From Streptomyces sp. TP-A0874 (GTDB taxonomy: Bacteria; Actinomycetota; Actinomycetes; Streptomycetales; Streptomycetaceae): a stretch of 64,000 bases of DNA. Within the stretch, counting starts at the first letter, position 1; each line of letters starts with the position of its first letter. A program made the position numbers and the translations under genes. This document shows, piece by piece, positions 52,057 through 61,902 of this stretch. Location: NCBI RefSeq assembly GCF_001748085.1, contig NZ_BBZK01000007.1, positions 372,001-436,000 of the forward strand. The letters run 5' to 3'. The notes under the pieces were generated by a model. It was not told where the DNA came from. It made no database searches and saw only the letters and a program-made list of their open reading frames with translations.

Positions 52057-52665
52057 CCGAAGGGCCGGGTGCCCCGGCCCGCGGTCAACGAGCAGCCCGG
52101 TGACGGCCAGCATCAGCAGCCGATCGGCCACACCGGGGTCCTCGGGGGTCTCCTCCACGGCCAGGGCGATGGCCTTCGTCAGCCGCATCAGGTCGTCGAT
52201 GTCGATCTCGGGACGGACCGCGCCGGTGCGCTGGGCCCGCTCCAGCAGCGCGCCGCCCGCGGCGTGCATGGTGCGGCAGCAGTGGGAGAGTCCGGAGGCC
52301 TCGTCGTCCGCGGCGCCTATCAGGGCCAGGGAGAGACCGCGGTAGGTGCTGGTGTGGCCGATGATCGCGCGCAGCCAGTCGATCAGGGCCCGGCAGGGCC
52401 GGTCGGCCTTGAGGAGTTCCTCGGAGCGGGCCAGCAGGGAGTCGACCTCGTCCTGGAAGACGGCGGCCATCAGCGCCTGACGGCTGGGGAAGTGGCGGTA
52501 GAGGGTGCCCACTCCGACACCGGCCCGGCGGGCCACCTCTTCCAGGGCGACTTCGGTGCCGCACCGGGTGAACGCGATACGGGCCTCGGTGAGCAGCCGT
52601 TGGTGGTTGCGGCGTGCGTCGGCGCGCAGAGGCCGCTCGGACGACTGGGCTGTTCCGGTGGTCAT
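52015..52665 (-). CDS. TetR family regulator
   Basis: A 216-residue TetR protein with HTH at residues 20-65 (ARIAFTRCGTEVALEEVARRAGVGVGTLYRHFPSRQAL pattern, split by the usual turn) and a C-terminal effector domain. ATG 52665 has GGAGG upstream. The stop lies inside the tail of the DeoR gene. A relic of an MFS transporter gene follows upstream (52793-53170), so it may once have controlled that exporter. Confidence 0.87.
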   Translation of the reverse strand: MTTGTAQSSERPLRADARRNHQRLLTEARIAFTRCGTEVALEEVARRAGVGVGTLYRHFPSRQALMAAVFQDEVDSLLARSEELLKADRPCRALIDWLRAIIGHTSTYRGLSLALIGAADDEASGLSHCCRTMHAAGGALLERAQRTGAVRPEIDIDDLMRLTKAIALAVEETPEDPGVADRLLMLAVTGLLVDRGPGHPALRSSPAQVGDPATAR

Positions 52666-52792
52666 CGGCCCTCCTCACTCTCCACGGCCCGTGACTACCA
52701 GCATGCCACCGGGGACGGCGGGCCCGGAATCGGCGCTGCTCCGGCCGCTTCGGCGGGGGAGGAGCGCGCAAGGCTCGGCGGCCGGCGCCGGG

Positions 52793-53170
52793 TCAACTCG
52801 GTACCGGATGGTTGTCGTCCTCCGTGCCGGCGGCTGCTCCGGCAGTGCTGTTCCCGGTCAGGGAGCGGACGCGGGGTATCGACGAGGGCAGCAACCAGAG
52901 CAGCGACAAGGCTCCGCCGACAGCGGCGATGAGGAGGGTCGTCCTCAGCCCGACGAGGGTGGCGAGCAGCCCTCCGACGACGGCCCCGGCGGGAGCCGTA
53001 TGCCGTAGGTCACGGCATCCAGGAGGAGGGTGACGGGTGCCGTCAGCACCTGGACCAGAACGCCGCCGATGGCCGGGCCGGCGACGTGCGACGCCGACCG
53101 GCTGGCGCTGAGCCTGCTGTTCGCGTCGACGTAGGACGCGCGTGGCACTAGGCGCACGAAGAAGGGCGGA
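52793..53170 (-). pseudogene. Remnant of an MFS transporter gene
   Basis: The minus strand encodes two recognisable MFS pieces in different frames. The first is a mid-protein fragment (FVRLVPRASYVDANSRLSAS, then VAGPAIGGVLVQVLTAPVTL) at about 53000-53170. Then comes, after a frame change and missing sequence, a C-terminal fragment (GLLATLVGLRTTLLIAAVGG, then SLLWLLPSSIPRVRSLTGN) ending at TGA 52793. The start and most helices are absent. The resemblance is to EntS-like exporters. Confidence 0.72.
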
Positions 53171-53245
53171 TAGGCGGCCGGCAGCGGGCGTGTGATCGTC
53201 TTGCCATCTGGCGGGGACCGGTTTCGGGGTAGGACTCCAGGCGCC

Positions 53246-53283
53246 GGGACGCCCCGGCCGGAGGAGTCCGGCCGGGGCGTCCC
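53246..53283. terminator. Terminator after accA2
   Basis: Perfect 16-base arms (GGGACGCCCCGGCCGG at 53246-53261 and complement at 53268-53283) around AGGAGT. It lies 45 bases beyond the accA2 stop. Confidence 0.85.
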
Positions 53284-53327
53284 GAGGTGCGGTCCCGGTG
53301 AGCGGAAGGGCTCGCGGGTTGGGCCTG

Positions 53328-55100
53328 TCAGTCCTTGATCTCGCAGATCACGGCTCCGGAGGTGACCGAGGCGCCGACCTCCGCGGAGAGGCCCTTGACG
53401 GTGCCGGAACGGTGGGCGTTGAGCGGCTGCTCCATCTTCATCGCCTCCAGCACGACGACGAGTTCGCCCTCCTCCACGTGCTGGCCGTCCTCGACCGCCA
53501 CCTTGACGATGGTCCCCTGCATCGGTGAGGCCAGGGCGTCTCCGGAGGCGGCGGGACCGGACTTCTTCGCGGCCCGCCGCTTGGGCCGGGCGCCACCGGC
53601 GACCGCGGCGCGGGCCAGCGGCATCCCCAGGGAGGAGGGGAGGGAGACCTCCAGGCGCTTGCCGCCCACCTCGACGACGACCGTCTCCCGGGCCTCGGCC
53701 TCGGAGTCCTCGTCCGCCCCGGCCGGGGCGAACGGCGGGATCTCGTTGACGAACTCGGTCTCGATCCACCGGGTGTGGACGGTGAAGGGGTCCTCGGAGC
53801 CGGTCAGCTCCGGTGCGAAGGCAGGGTCGACCACCACCGCGCGGTGGAAGGGGATGGCGGTGGCCATGCCCTCGACGCGGAACTCGGCCAGCGCCCGCGC
53901 CGCCCGCCGCAGGGCCTGCTCCCGGCTGGAGCCGGTGACGATCAGCTTGGCGAGCAGGGAGTCCCAGGCCGGGCCGATGACCGAGCCGGACTCCACACCC
54001 GCGTCCAGCCGCACGCCCGGCCCGCTCGGAGCGGCGAAGGCGGTGACGGTGCCCGGGGCGGGCAGGAAACCCCGGCCCGGGTCCTCGCCGTTGATGCGGA
54101 ACTCGAAGGAGTGACCGCGGACCGCGGGGTCGTCGTAACCGAGCTCCTCGCCGTCGGCGATCCGGAACATCTCGCGGACCAGGTCGATGCCGGTGACCTC
54201 CTCGGTGACCGGGTGCTCCACCTGGAGGCGGGTGTTGACCTCCAGGAAGGAGATGGTGCCGTCGGCGCCGACCAGGAACTCCACGGTGCCCGCGCCGACG
54301 TAGCCGGCCTCCTTCAGGATGGCCTTGGAGGCGGCGTACAGCTCGGCGTTCTGATCTGCCGTCAGGAACGGTGCCGGGGCCTCCTCCACGAGCTTCTGGT
54401 GGCGGCGCTGGAGCGAGCAGTCCCGGGTGGAGACGACCACGACGTTGCCGTGGCGGTCGGCCAGGCACTGGGTCTCGACGTGCCGCGGCTTGTCCAGGTA
54501 GCGCTCGACGAAGCACTCGCCGCGGCCGAAGGCGGCGACCGCCTCGCGCACCGCGGAGTCGTACAGCTCGGGCACCTCGTCCAGGGTGCGGGCGACCTTG
54601 AGCCCGCGGCCCCCGCCGCCGAAGGCTGCCTTGATCGCGATGGGCAGGCCGTGTTCCTCGGCGAAGGCCACGACCTCGTCCGCACCACTGACCGGGTCGG
54701 GGGTTCCCGCGACGAGCGGGGCGCCGGCCCGCTGGGCGATGTGCCGGGCGGCCACCTTGTCGCCGAGGTCGCGGATCGCCTGGGGCGGCGGCCCGATCCA
54801 GATCAGCCCGGCGTCCAACACGGCCTGGGCGAAGTCGGCGTTCTCCGAGAGGAAGCCGTAGCCCGGATGGACCGCGTCCGCACCGGAGTCGGCCGCGGCC
54901 TTGAGGACCTTGGCCATGTCCAGGTAGCTGGCGGCCGGTGTGTCGCCGCCCAGTGCGTAGGCCTCGTCGGCCGCGCGGACATGCAGAGCGTCCCGGTCCG
55001 GATCGGCGTATACCGCTACGCTCGCGATTCCGGCATCTCGGCACGCACGGGCAACGCGGACAGCGATTTCGCCGCGGTTGGCGATGAGCACCTTGCGCAC
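53328..55100 (-). CDS. accA2: Acyl-CoA carboxylase alpha subunit (biotin carboxylase + BCCP)
   Basis: A 590-residue protein. Residues 1-450 are biotin carboxylase ([38 protein letters not shown]-grasp loop [28 protein letters not shown]) and the last 70 residues are the biotin carrier domain with the biotinylated Lys in [10 protein letters not shown]. It provides carboxybiotin to beta subunits such as the pccB product. GTG 55100 follows GGAGGGAG. Length and neighbours match what I recall of S. coelicolor accA2. Confidence 0.93.
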   Translation of the reverse strand: MRKVLIANRGEIAVRVARACRDAGIASVAVYADPDRDALHVRAADEAYALGGDTPAASYLDMAKVLKAAADSGADAVHPGYGFLSENADFAQAVLDAGLIWIGPPPQAIRDLGDKVAARHIAQRAGAPLVAGTPDPVSGADEVVAFAEEHGLPIAIKAAFGGGGRGLKVARTLDEVPELYDSAVREAVAAFGRGECFVERYLDKPRHVETQCLADRHGNVVVVSTRDCSLQRRHQKLVEEAPAPFLTADQNAELYAASKAILKEAGYVGAGTVEFLVGADGTISFLEVNTRLQVEHPVTEEVTGIDLVREMFRIADGEELGYDDPAVRGHSFEFRINGEDPGRGFLPAPGTVTAFAAPSGPGVRLDAGVESGSVIGPAWDSLLAKLIVTGSSREQALRRAARALAEFRVEGMATAIPFHRAVVVDPAFAPELTGSEDPFTVHTRWIETEFVNEIPPFAPAGADEDSEAEARETVVVEVGGKRLEVSLPSSLGMPLARAAVAGGARPKRRAAKKSGPAASGDALASPMQGTIVKVAVEDGQHVEEGELVVVLEAMKMEQPLNAHRSGTVKGLSAEVGASVTSGAVICEIKD

Positions 55101-55480
55101 GATGGCTCCCTCCTTGGAACAAGGCGAGTTTAGGGACAGCCGACACGACATGCCGAGCGGTCCTCGGTGGTGACCTTCCCCACACGGAGCGTCGGTCGGG
55201 TCCTGACCCCAGGGTCGAAAGTCTCTGTGGCTCCACGGTACGCCGGGTTTGACGGCTGTTTGGCAACAAGTCGGCACCGTCTGGCGCCCGCCCCAGGGCA
55301 GCCGTGCGGAAGCAGCCGTTCTTTGTGGAATCCCTACGAAGCGAGGGCGGAAAGTTTGCCGGTCGGGCCTGCGCGGGGGCGGCAACCGGTGACCAGCCTC
55401 TTGTCGGTGAGATTACCCGCTAGTAGCCTGCCGGGTGGACTTCTGTGCTGGCCTCGACCAGTCGAAGCGAGGTGGGAGCG
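55101..55480. other. 380-base divergent leader of accA2 and a membrane protein
   Basis: Rightward, TTGTCG (55401-55406) and TAGCCT (55424-55429) with a 17-base spacer form a good vegetative-type promoter for the membrane protein gene. The accA2 promoter must lie in the left part, which holds stretches such as GTTTGACGGCTGTTTGGCAA near 55247. No gene or hairpin is claimed. Confidence 0.55.
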
Positions 55481-55957
55481 GTGGGACGGAGACCGGTGGC
55501 CGTGGTGGCGGCGGTCGTCCTGATCCTGGAAGCCGTGGGCATGGCGGCGATTCACTGGGTCCTCGGGGCGGTGGTGGACCGGCAGCGGATGTCCCTGGCG
55601 GGGCTCGACCCGCACGCGACCTCCCTCGGGACCAAGGTGCTGGGCGGGCTCGTCGGCCTCTTCCTGCTGTTCTGCGCCGGCCTGCTGCTGCGCTCCGGGA
55701 TGCGGGACCGCGCACCGAGCCGGCTCGGCCGGTGGGTCCTGATCGGCTGCGCGGTGCTGCACGGGCTGCTCGGTGCGCTGACGGCGAGTCTGGTCGGTTG
55801 GGGTGTCTACGGGTTCATGATGGTCGTGCTGGCCCTTCTGGTGCTGGTGCTGGTCGGCTACGACGAGCGGCTGCCCGGCCGCACCGGCGGCCGGCACCGC
55901 GGGACGTCCACGAGGGCCCCCGCACCCGCCGTCGGCCCGGAGGCCGACCCCGCCTGA
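55481..55957 (+). CDS. Four-helix integral membrane protein
   Basis: About 158 residues from GTG 55481 (GAGGTGGG just upstream); in-frame starts at 55445 and 55472 are possible. Four hydrophobic segments (about residues 5-28, 53-72, 89-107 and 113-133) are followed by a short polar tail. No family motif was recognised. It lies between the divergent accA2 promoter region and the convergent maf gene. Function unknown. Confidence 0.72.
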   Translation: MGRRPVAVVAAVVLILEAVGMAAIHWVLGAVVDRQRMSLAGLDPHATSLGTKVLGGLVGLFLLFCAGLLLRSGMRDRAPSRLGRWVLIGCAVLHGLLGALTASLVGWGVYGFMMVVLALLVLVLVGYDERLPGRTGGRHRGTSTRAPAPAVGPEADPA

Positions 55958-55990
55958 GCGCGGCGGCTCAGGTCGCGCCCGCCCGCCCGG

Positions 55991-56608
55991 TCAGCTCCAC
56001 AGCGCGGTGATCTCCGTCCCCACCTGGGCGAGCAGTCGGCGCAGCAGCGGCAGCGAGAGCCCGATGACGTTGCCCGGGTCGCCGTCCACCCCGTCGACGA
56101 ACGGCGCCGAGCGGCCGTCCAGCGTGAACGCCCCGGCGACGTGCAGCGGTTCGCCGCTGGCCACGTACGCGGCGACCTCGGCGTCGGAGGGCTCACCGAA
56201 GCGGACGGTGGTGGAGGCGGTCGCGGAGGCCCGCCGGCCGTCGGCGGTGTCGATCAGGCAGTGGCCGGTGCGCAGCACCCCGGAGCGCCCCCGCATGGAC
56301 TTCCAACGCGCTTCGGCCTCCGCGGCGTCCAGCGGCTTGCCCAGCGCCTGCCCGTCCAGTTCCAGCACCGAGTCGCAGCCGATCACCAGCGCGTCGGCGG
56401 CCTCCGGGCGCCCGGCCACGGCTTCGGCCTTCGCCTCGGCCAGCAGCAGCGCCAGCTGCTCCGGTGAGTCCGCGCTGAGCGCGTCCTCGTCCACACCGCT
56501 CACCAGCACCTGGGGCGTGAGGCCGGCCTGCCGGAGCAGGCCCAGGCGGGCCGGCGAGGCGGAGGCGAGGACGAGCTTGCGGCGGGCGGCGGGCTGGCTG
56601 GTCGGCAT
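55991..56608 (-). CDS. maf: Maf/YhdE family nucleotide pyrophosphatase
   Basis: A 205-residue protein with the Maf pattern: [51 protein letters not shown] and a glycine-rich closing region ([20 protein letters not shown]). Members hydrolyse non-canonical nucleoside triphosphates and are linked to septum control. ATG 56608 is chosen; 15 extra residues from 56653 have no match. It follows the carboxylase epsilon gene in the leftward cluster. Confidence 0.88.
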   Translation of the reverse strand: MPTSQPAARRKLVLASASPARLGLLRQAGLTPQVLVSGVDEDALSADSPEQLALLLAEAKAEAVAGRPEAADALVIGCDSVLELDGQALGKPLDAAEAEARWKSMRGRSGVLRTGHCLIDTADGRRASATASTTVRFGEPSDAEVAAYVASGEPLHVAGAFTLDGRSAPFVDGVDGDPGNVIGLSLPLLRRLLAQVGTEITALWS

Positions 56609-56671
56609 GCCGTCAGCGTATAGAAGCCCGCCGGCCACCCGCCCACCGACCACCGCGCGGCGGCCGGTGCC

Positions 56672-56878
56672 TCAGCGCGGCCAGTAGGTGCTCCGCCAGG
56701 CCTTGGGGCCGGGATGCGGCAGCCCCCGGCGCGGCACGTTGCGCGCCGGGTCCGCCCACTCGTCCAGCGGTTGCGGCGCCGGTGCGCTGGACCAGGCCGC
56801 CGCCGCCCGGGCCCGTACCACCGCGAGTGCGGCGGCCAACTCCTCTGCGGACGGGTTGCCCCGTACGACCCTGAACAC
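56672..56878 (-). CDS. Acyl-CoA carboxylase epsilon subunit
   Basis: A 68-residue protein of the actinobacterial AccE/PccE type: VFRVVRGNPSAEELAAALAV, a helical segment, then WADPARNVPRR and a C-terminal WRSTYWPR. These small subunits bind between alpha and beta subunits and increase activity. GTG 56878 with AGGAG eight bases upstream is preferred to GTG 56905, inside which that site would fall. It follows pccB by about 30 bases, so it is probably cotranscribed. Confidence 0.87.
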   Translation of the reverse strand: MFRVVRGNPSAEELAAALAVVRARAAAAWSSAPAPQPLDEWADPARNVPRRGLPHPGPKAWRSTYWPR

Positions 56879-56911
56879 GCTCGGGCTCCTTTCCCCGGAA
56901 TCCACGGCGGC

Positions 56912-58522
56912 CTACAGCGGGATGTTCCCGTGCTTCTTCGGCGGCAGCGCCTCCCGCTTGGTGCGGAGGGTGCGCAGCCCCCGGACGATGTGCCGGCGGG
57001 TCTCCGCGGGCACGATCACCGAGTCGACGTAGCCGCGCTCGGCGGCGGAGTACGGGTTGAGCAGCGTCTCCTCGTACTCCTCGATCAACTCCTGCCGCAG
57101 CGCCTCCTGTTCCTCCGGCGTCCCGGCGGCGGCGATCCGGCGGCGGTGCAGGACGTTCACCGCGCCCTGCGCGCCCATCACCGCCACCTGGGCGGTGGGC
57201 CAGGCGAGGTTGAGGTCGGCGCCGAGGTGCTTGGAGCCCATGACGTCGTAGGCGCCGCCGAACGCCTTCCGGGTGATGACGGTGATCAGCGGCACGGTCG
57301 CCTCGGCGTAGGCGTAGATCAGCTTCGCGCCCCGGCGGATGATGCCGCCGTACTCCTGGTCCACCCCGGGCAGGAACCCCGGCACGTCCACGAAGGTCAG
57401 CACCGGCACGTTGAAGGCGTCGCAGGTGCGGACGAAACGCGCGGCCTTCTCCGAGGCGTCGATGTCCAGACAGCCGGCGAGCTGCATGGGCTGGTTGCCG
57501 ACGATGCCGACCGCATGGCCCTCGACCCGGCCGAACCCGGTGATGATGTTCGGTGCGAACAGCGCCTGGGTCTCCAGGAACTCGCCGTCGTCGAGTACGA
57601 GTTCGACGACCCGGTGCATGTCGTACGGCTGGTTCGGGGAGTCCGGGATGACCGAGTCGAGCTCCAGGTCCTCCTCCGAGACCGTCAGGTCCGCCTCCTC
57701 GGGGAAGGCCGGAGGCTCGCTGAGGTTGTTCGACGGGAGGTACGAGAGCAGGGACTTGACGTAGTCGATGGCGTCCTTCTCGTCGCCGGCCATGTGGTGG
57801 GCCACACCGGATGTCGAGTTGTGCGTCCGGGCGCCGCCGAGCTCCTCGAAGCCGACGTCCTCACCGGTGACCGTCTTGATGACGTCGGGGCCGGTGATGA
57901 ACATGTGCGAACTCTGGTCCGCCATCACGGTGAAGTCGGTGATGGCGGGGGAGTACACCGCGCCCCCCGCACACGGGCCGAGGATCAGGCTGATCTGCGG
58001 GACGACCCCGGAGGCGTGGACGTTTCGCCGGAAGATCTCCGCGAAGAGGCCGAGCGCTGCCACGCCCTCCTGGATGCGCGCCCCGCCGCCGTCGTTGATG
58101 CCGATGATCGGACAGCCGTTCTTCAAGGCGAAGTCCATCACCTTGACGATCTTCTCGCCGTAGACCTCGCCGAGCGCGCCGCCGAAGACGGTGAAGTCCT
58201 GCGAGTAGACGCAGACCGGGCGACCGTCCACGGTCCCGTAGCCGGTCACCACACCGTCGCCGTAGGGACGGTTCTTCTCTATGCCGAAGTTGGTCGACCG
58301 GTGCCGGGCCAGCTCGTCCAACTCGACGAACGAGCCCTCGTCCAGCAGCAGGTCGACGCGTTCGCGAGCGGTCAGCTTGCCCTTGGCGTGCTGCTTCTCC
58401 ACCGCGCGTGCGGAGCCGGCGTGGGTGGCCTCGCCGAGCCGTCGCCGTAGGTCCGCGATCTTTCCGGCGGTGGTGTGGCTGCTGCTCGGGTGGTCGGGGG
58501 TGGCGATTTCCGGCTCGGACAC
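56912..58522 (-). CDS. pccB: Propionyl/acetyl-CoA carboxylase beta subunit
   Basis: A 536-residue carboxyltransferase with N- and C-terminal crotonase-like halves: [34 protein letters not shown] (first oxyanion site), [20 protein letters not shown] and [19 protein letters not shown] (second). The Asp in AYDVM is the position reported to favour propionyl-CoA in S. coelicolor PccB. The product methylmalonyl-CoA or malonyl-CoA feeds polyketide and fatty-acid synthesis. It is coupled downstream to the epsilon gene; birA is divergent. Confidence 0.92.
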   Translation of the reverse strand: MSEPEIATPDHPSSSHTTAGKIADLRRRLGEATHAGSARAVEKQHAKGKLTARERVDLLLDEGSFVELDELARHRSTNFGIEKNRPYGDGVVTGYGTVDGRPVCVYSQDFTVFGGALGEVYGEKIVKVMDFALKNGCPIIGINDGGGARIQEGVAALGLFAEIFRRNVHASGVVPQISLILGPCAGGAVYSPAITDFTVMADQSSHMFITGPDVIKTVTGEDVGFEELGGARTHNSTSGVAHHMAGDEKDAIDYVKSLLSYLPSNNLSEPPAFPEEADLTVSEEDLELDSVIPDSPNQPYDMHRVVELVLDDGEFLETQALFAPNIITGFGRVEGHAVGIVGNQPMQLAGCLDIDASEKAARFVRTCDAFNVPVLTFVDVPGFLPGVDQEYGGIIRRGAKLIYAYAEATVPLITVITRKAFGGAYDVMGSKHLGADLNLAWPTAQVAVMGAQGAVNVLHRRRIAAAGTPEEQEALRQELIEEYEETLLNPYSAAERGYVDSVIVPAETRRHIVRGLRTLRTKREALPPKKHGNIPL

Positions 58523-58710
58523 GGGATGCGGCTCCTGCTCGTCCTCGGGTGGGGGCTACCGAGTCGTAGCGTATCGGCGCCACTGCGCACTGGCAGTGCG
58601 TCGTTGACCACATCGCGGCGTGCTGGACTCCCGGCGGGCCGTCCCCCTGCGTGGGTACCCGGCCGGGGTGCGCGGGATGCCCGTTCCGCCGTGAACCATA
58701 GGGTTGTCCC

Positions 58711-59583
58711 ATGACACCCCCGTCGAAGCAGCCCGGGACGCCGCCGGGCCCCTGGTCCGACCTGGAACGCCCGCCGCTGAACGCCCCGGCCCTGCGGCGC
58801 GCGCTGGTGCGGCCGGAAGGGCTCTGGAGTTCGCTGGAGGTGGTCCCGGCCACCGGTTCCACCAACGGCGATCTGGCGCGCCGGGCGGCGGAGGGCGCCC
58901 CCGAGGGTGCCGTGCTGATCGCCGAGGAGCAGACCGCCGGCCGGGGCCGGTTGGACCGCAGGTGGTCGGCGCCGCCGCGCTCCGGGATCTTCTTCTCGGT
59001 GCTGCTGCGGCCCGGTTCGGTGCCGGTCGAAAGCTGGGGGTGGCTGCCCCTGCTCGCGGGCGTCGCGACGGCCACCGCCCTCTCCCGGACCGCCGGGGTG
59101 GACACCGCGCTGAAGTGGCCCAACGACCTGCTGCTGCGGATGGACGGGGAGGAGCGGAAGGCCGGCGGCATCCTCGTCGAGCGGGTCGGGGACGCCGCGG
59201 TCGTCGGCATCGGGGTGAACGTGTCGCTCCGCGCCGAGGAGCTGCCGGTGCCGAGCGCCGGGTCGCTGGCGCTGGCCGGCGCCGGCTCCCTCGACCGGGA
59301 CCCGCTGCTGAGGGCCGTGCTGCGGTCGCTGGAGCAGCGGTACCAGGAGTGGCGGGCGGCCGACGGGGACCCCGCCGCCGGCCGGCTCCAGGAGGCCTAC
59401 GCGGCCGGCTGCGCCACCCTCGGCAGGACGGTCAGAGCGGAGCTGCCCGCGGGTCGCGCGCTGGTGGGCGAGGCGGAGGCGATCGACGGATCGGGGCAGC
59501 TCGTGTTGGCTCTCGCGGACGGCGAACGGCGGGCGGTCGGCGCGGGCGACATCGTCCACCTGCGCCCCGGCACGGAAGAGTGA
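58711..59583 (+). CDS. birA: Biotin--[acetyl-CoA-carboxylase] ligase
   Basis: A 290-residue group I biotin ligase without an N-terminal DNA-binding domain. Motifs are GSTNGDLARRA, EEQTAGRGRLDRRW (biotin/AMP loop), LKWPNDLLL and KAGGILVER, then VGIGVNVSL. It attaches biotin to the BCCP domain of acyl-CoA carboxylase alpha subunits, such as the one encoded at 53328-55100. It is divergent from pccB, with 188 bases between the starts. Confidence 0.93.
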   Translation: MTPPSKQPGTPPGPWSDLERPPLNAPALRRALVRPEGLWSSLEVVPATGSTNGDLARRAAEGAPEGAVLIAEEQTAGRGRLDRRWSAPPRSGIFFSVLLRPGSVPVESWGWLPLLAGVATATALSRTAGVDTALKWPNDLLLRMDGEERKAGGILVERVGDAAVVGIGVNVSLRAEELPVPSAGSLALAGAGSLDRDPLLRAVLRSLEQRYQEWRAADGDPAAGRLQEAYAAGCATLGRTVRAELPAGRALVGEAEAIDGSGQLVLALADGERRAVGAGDIVHLRPGTEE

Positions 59584-59704
59584 GATAGGGCACACCTGCC
59601 GTATCGTTGTGCCGACCGGAGCCCACCTCGCGGCTCCGGCCCGGAGCCGCGGGACGAGAAGTGATCGGAAGGGTTGTGCGCAGGGATCGGACAGGGGGCG
59701 GCCA

Positions 59705-60859
59705 GTGACCGTCGAAGACTCTGGCTCCGGCGCGTCCTCGCGCCCCGATCCGGCGGGACCGCCCGGGCCCGGGAGAACGGGCGCGGCCGGCGAGGAACCG
59801 GCCGGTGCGGCGGGCGCCGAGGACGACGACCCACTGGCGATCCGGATCGAGCAGCTGATCCTGGGCGCCGAGCGGCGTTACACCCCCTTTCAGGCCGCCC
59901 GGAGCGCCGGCGTCCCGATGGAGCTGGCCGCCCGTTTCTGGCGTGCCATGGGCTTCGCCGACATCGGCCAGGCCAAGGCGCTGACCGAGGCCGACGTGCT
60001 GGCGCTGCGGCGGCTCGCCGGGCTGGTGGAGGCCGGTCTGCTGAGCGAACCGATGGCGGTGCAGGTGGCGCGGTCCACCGGCCAGACCACGGCGCGCCTC
60101 GCGGAGTGGCAGATCGACTCCTTCCTCGAGGGGCTGACCGAGCCGCCCGAGCCGGGAATGACCCGCACCGAGGTCGCCTATCCGCTGGTGGAGCTGCTGC
60201 TGCCGGAGCTGGAGGAGTTCCTGGTCTACGTGTGGCGGCGGCAGTTGGCGGCCGCCACCGGCCGGGTGGTGCAGGCGGCCGACGACGAGGAGATGGTGGA
60301 CCGGCGGCTGGCGGTCGGCTTCGCCGACCTGGTCGGCTTCACCCGGCTGACCCGCCGCCTGGAGGAGGAGGAGCTCGGCGAGCTGGTGGAGGCCTTCGAG
60401 ACCACCGCCGCCGACCTGGTGGCCGCGCGCGGCGGACGGCTGATCAAGACGCTCGGCGACGAGGTGCTGTACGCGGCCGACGACGCCGGTACCGCGGCCG
60501 AGATCGGGCTGCGGCTGATAGAGACCATGAGCAACGACGAGACCATGCCGGAGCTGCGGGTGGGCCTCGCCTTCGGCACCGTGACCACCCGGATGGGGGA
60601 TGTCTTCGGCACCACGGTCAACCTGGCGAGCCGGCTCACCTCCATCGCCCCGAGGAACGCGGTGCTCGTCGACGAGGCCTTCGCCGAAGAGCTGATGCGT
60701 TCGGGCGAGGCGCCCGAGTCCGAGGCCCAGGCCGCGGCGGCGGAGAAGGAGGGCGAGGGGCCCGCCACCCCGTACCGCTTCGCGCTCCAGCCGATGTGGC
60801 AGCGGCCGGTGCGCGGCCTCGGCATGGTCGAACCCTGGTTGCTCACCCACCGAGGCTGA
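59705..60859 (+). CDS. cya: Class III adenylate cyclase
   Basis: A 384-residue cytoplasmic cyclase. A Gly/Pro-rich N-terminus of about 40 residues is followed by a helical regulatory region (45-200) with conserved DDEEMVDRRLAVGFADL leading into the catalytic domain. The metal-binding Asp is in GFADLVGFTRLTR, the second in TLGDEVLYA, and TTVNLASRL near the end carries the transition-state-binding Asn and Arg. GTG 59705 begins right after a G/A-rich stretch. In Streptomyces a single such enzyme makes most cAMP, needed for germination. Confidence 0.92.
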   Translation: MTVEDSGSGASSRPDPAGPPGPGRTGAAGEEPAGAAGAEDDDPLAIRIEQLILGAERRYTPFQAARSAGVPMELAARFWRAMGFADIGQAKALTEADVLALRRLAGLVEAGLLSEPMAVQVARSTGQTTARLAEWQIDSFLEGLTEPPEPGMTRTEVAYPLVELLLPELEEFLVYVWRRQLAAATGRVVQAADDEEMVDRRLAVGFADLVGFTRLTRRLEEEELGELVEAFETTAADLVAARGGRLIKTLGDEVLYAADDAGTAAEIGLRLIETMSNDETMPELRVGLAFGTVTTRMGDVFGTTVNLASRLTSIAPRNAVLVDEAFAEELMRSGEAPESEAQAAAAEKEGEGPATPYRFALQPMWQRPVRGLGMVEPWLLTHRG

Positions 60860-60959
60860 GCGCCCCGGCCGCGCTCCGGCCGGGCCGGTGCCCTTTGCCG
60901 GACCCGGTCGCGTTGGCATGATCGCTGCACGGTTGTCGATCCGACGGAGGGCGAAGAGC

Positions 60960-61763
60960 GTGAGCGATGCGGAGCACCGGTACGGCGAGTGGGTCGTGGT
61001 GCGGCGGCCCGAGCGCCATGTGGCCGAGTTGGTACTGGACCGGCCCAAGGCCATGAACGCCGTGTCGACCGGGATGGCGTTGAGCCTCGCCGAGGCTTGT
61101 GCCGCGCTCGGCGCCGACCCCTCGGTCCGCGCGGTGGTGGTGACCTCCACCCACCCGCGGGCCTTCTGCGTGGGGGCCGACCTGAAGGAGCGGAACTCAT
61201 TGAGCGACGCCGAGCTCGTCCGGCAGCGCCCGCAGGCGCGCGCCGCGTACACCGGGGTGCTGCAACTGCCGATGCCGACCGTCGCCGCGGTGCACGGCTT
61301 CGCCCTGGGCGGCGGGTTCGAGATCGCGCTCTCGTGCGATCTGATCGTCGCCGACCGTACGGCCGTGGTCGGGTTGCCCGAGGTGTCGGTCGGGGTGATC
61401 CCGGGCGGCGGCGGAACCCAACTGCTGCCCCGCCGGGTCGGAGCGGCCCGCGCGGCGGAGCTGATCTTCACCGCACGCCGGGTGCCCGCCGAGGAGGCGG
61501 CCGGGCTCGGTCTGGTCGACGTACTGGTCGGCGAGGGAGCGGACACCGCGGAGGCGCTGGCGCTCGCCGGGCGGATCGCGGCGAACTCGCCGGTGGGGCT
61601 GCGGGCCGCCAAACGGGCGTTGCGCCTGGGCCACGGCAAGGACCTGCCCACCGGTCTGGAGGTGGAGGACGCCGCCTGGCGGGCGGTCGCCTTCTCCGGA
61701 GACCGGGCCGAGGGGGTTGCCGCGTTCAACGAGAAGCGGACCCCGGACTGGCCGGGGGAGTGA
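60960..61763 (+). CDS. Enoyl-CoA hydratase/isomerase family protein
   Basis: A 267-residue crotonase. The CoA-binding loop is AFCVGADLKERN, the oxyanion region HGFALGGGFEIALSCDLIVA, then GLPEVSVGVIPGGGGTQLL; both glutamates needed for hydratase chemistry (FEIAL and LPEVS) are present. It probably acts in fatty-acid or branched acyl-CoA breakdown. GTG 60960 has GGAGGG upstream. A hairpin follows. Confidence 0.9.
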   Translation: MSDAEHRYGEWVVVRRPERHVAELVLDRPKAMNAVSTGMALSLAEACAALGADPSVRAVVVTSTHPRAFCVGADLKERNSLSDAELVRQRPQARAAYTGVLQLPMPTVAAVHGFALGGGFEIALSCDLIVADRTAVVGLPEVSVGVIPGGGGTQLLPRRVGAARAAELIFTARRVPAEEAAGLGLVDVLVGEGADTAEALALAGRIAANSPVGLRAAKRALRLGHGKDLPTGLEVEDAAWRAVAFSGDRAEGVAAFNEKRTPDWPGE

Positions 61764-61797
61764 ATCCCGCACTCCGCCCCTCGACGTCGAGGCCCTC

Positions 61798-61828
61798 GCC
61801 GGGCCCCGCCTCCCCAGTGGGGCCCGGC
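61798..61828. terminator. Hairpin after the enoyl-CoA hydratase gene
   Basis: Perfect 10-base arms (GCCGGGCCCC at 61798-61807 and complement at 61819-61828) with an 11-base loop, 35 bases past the stop. Probable terminator. Confidence 0.65.
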
Positions 61829-61902
61829 CAACTCGGCGGAGCCGCGAATGGCCCTAACCGGCCTTGCGTCCCCGCCGGTGAACACGGGACAGCCCTTAGG
61901 CT

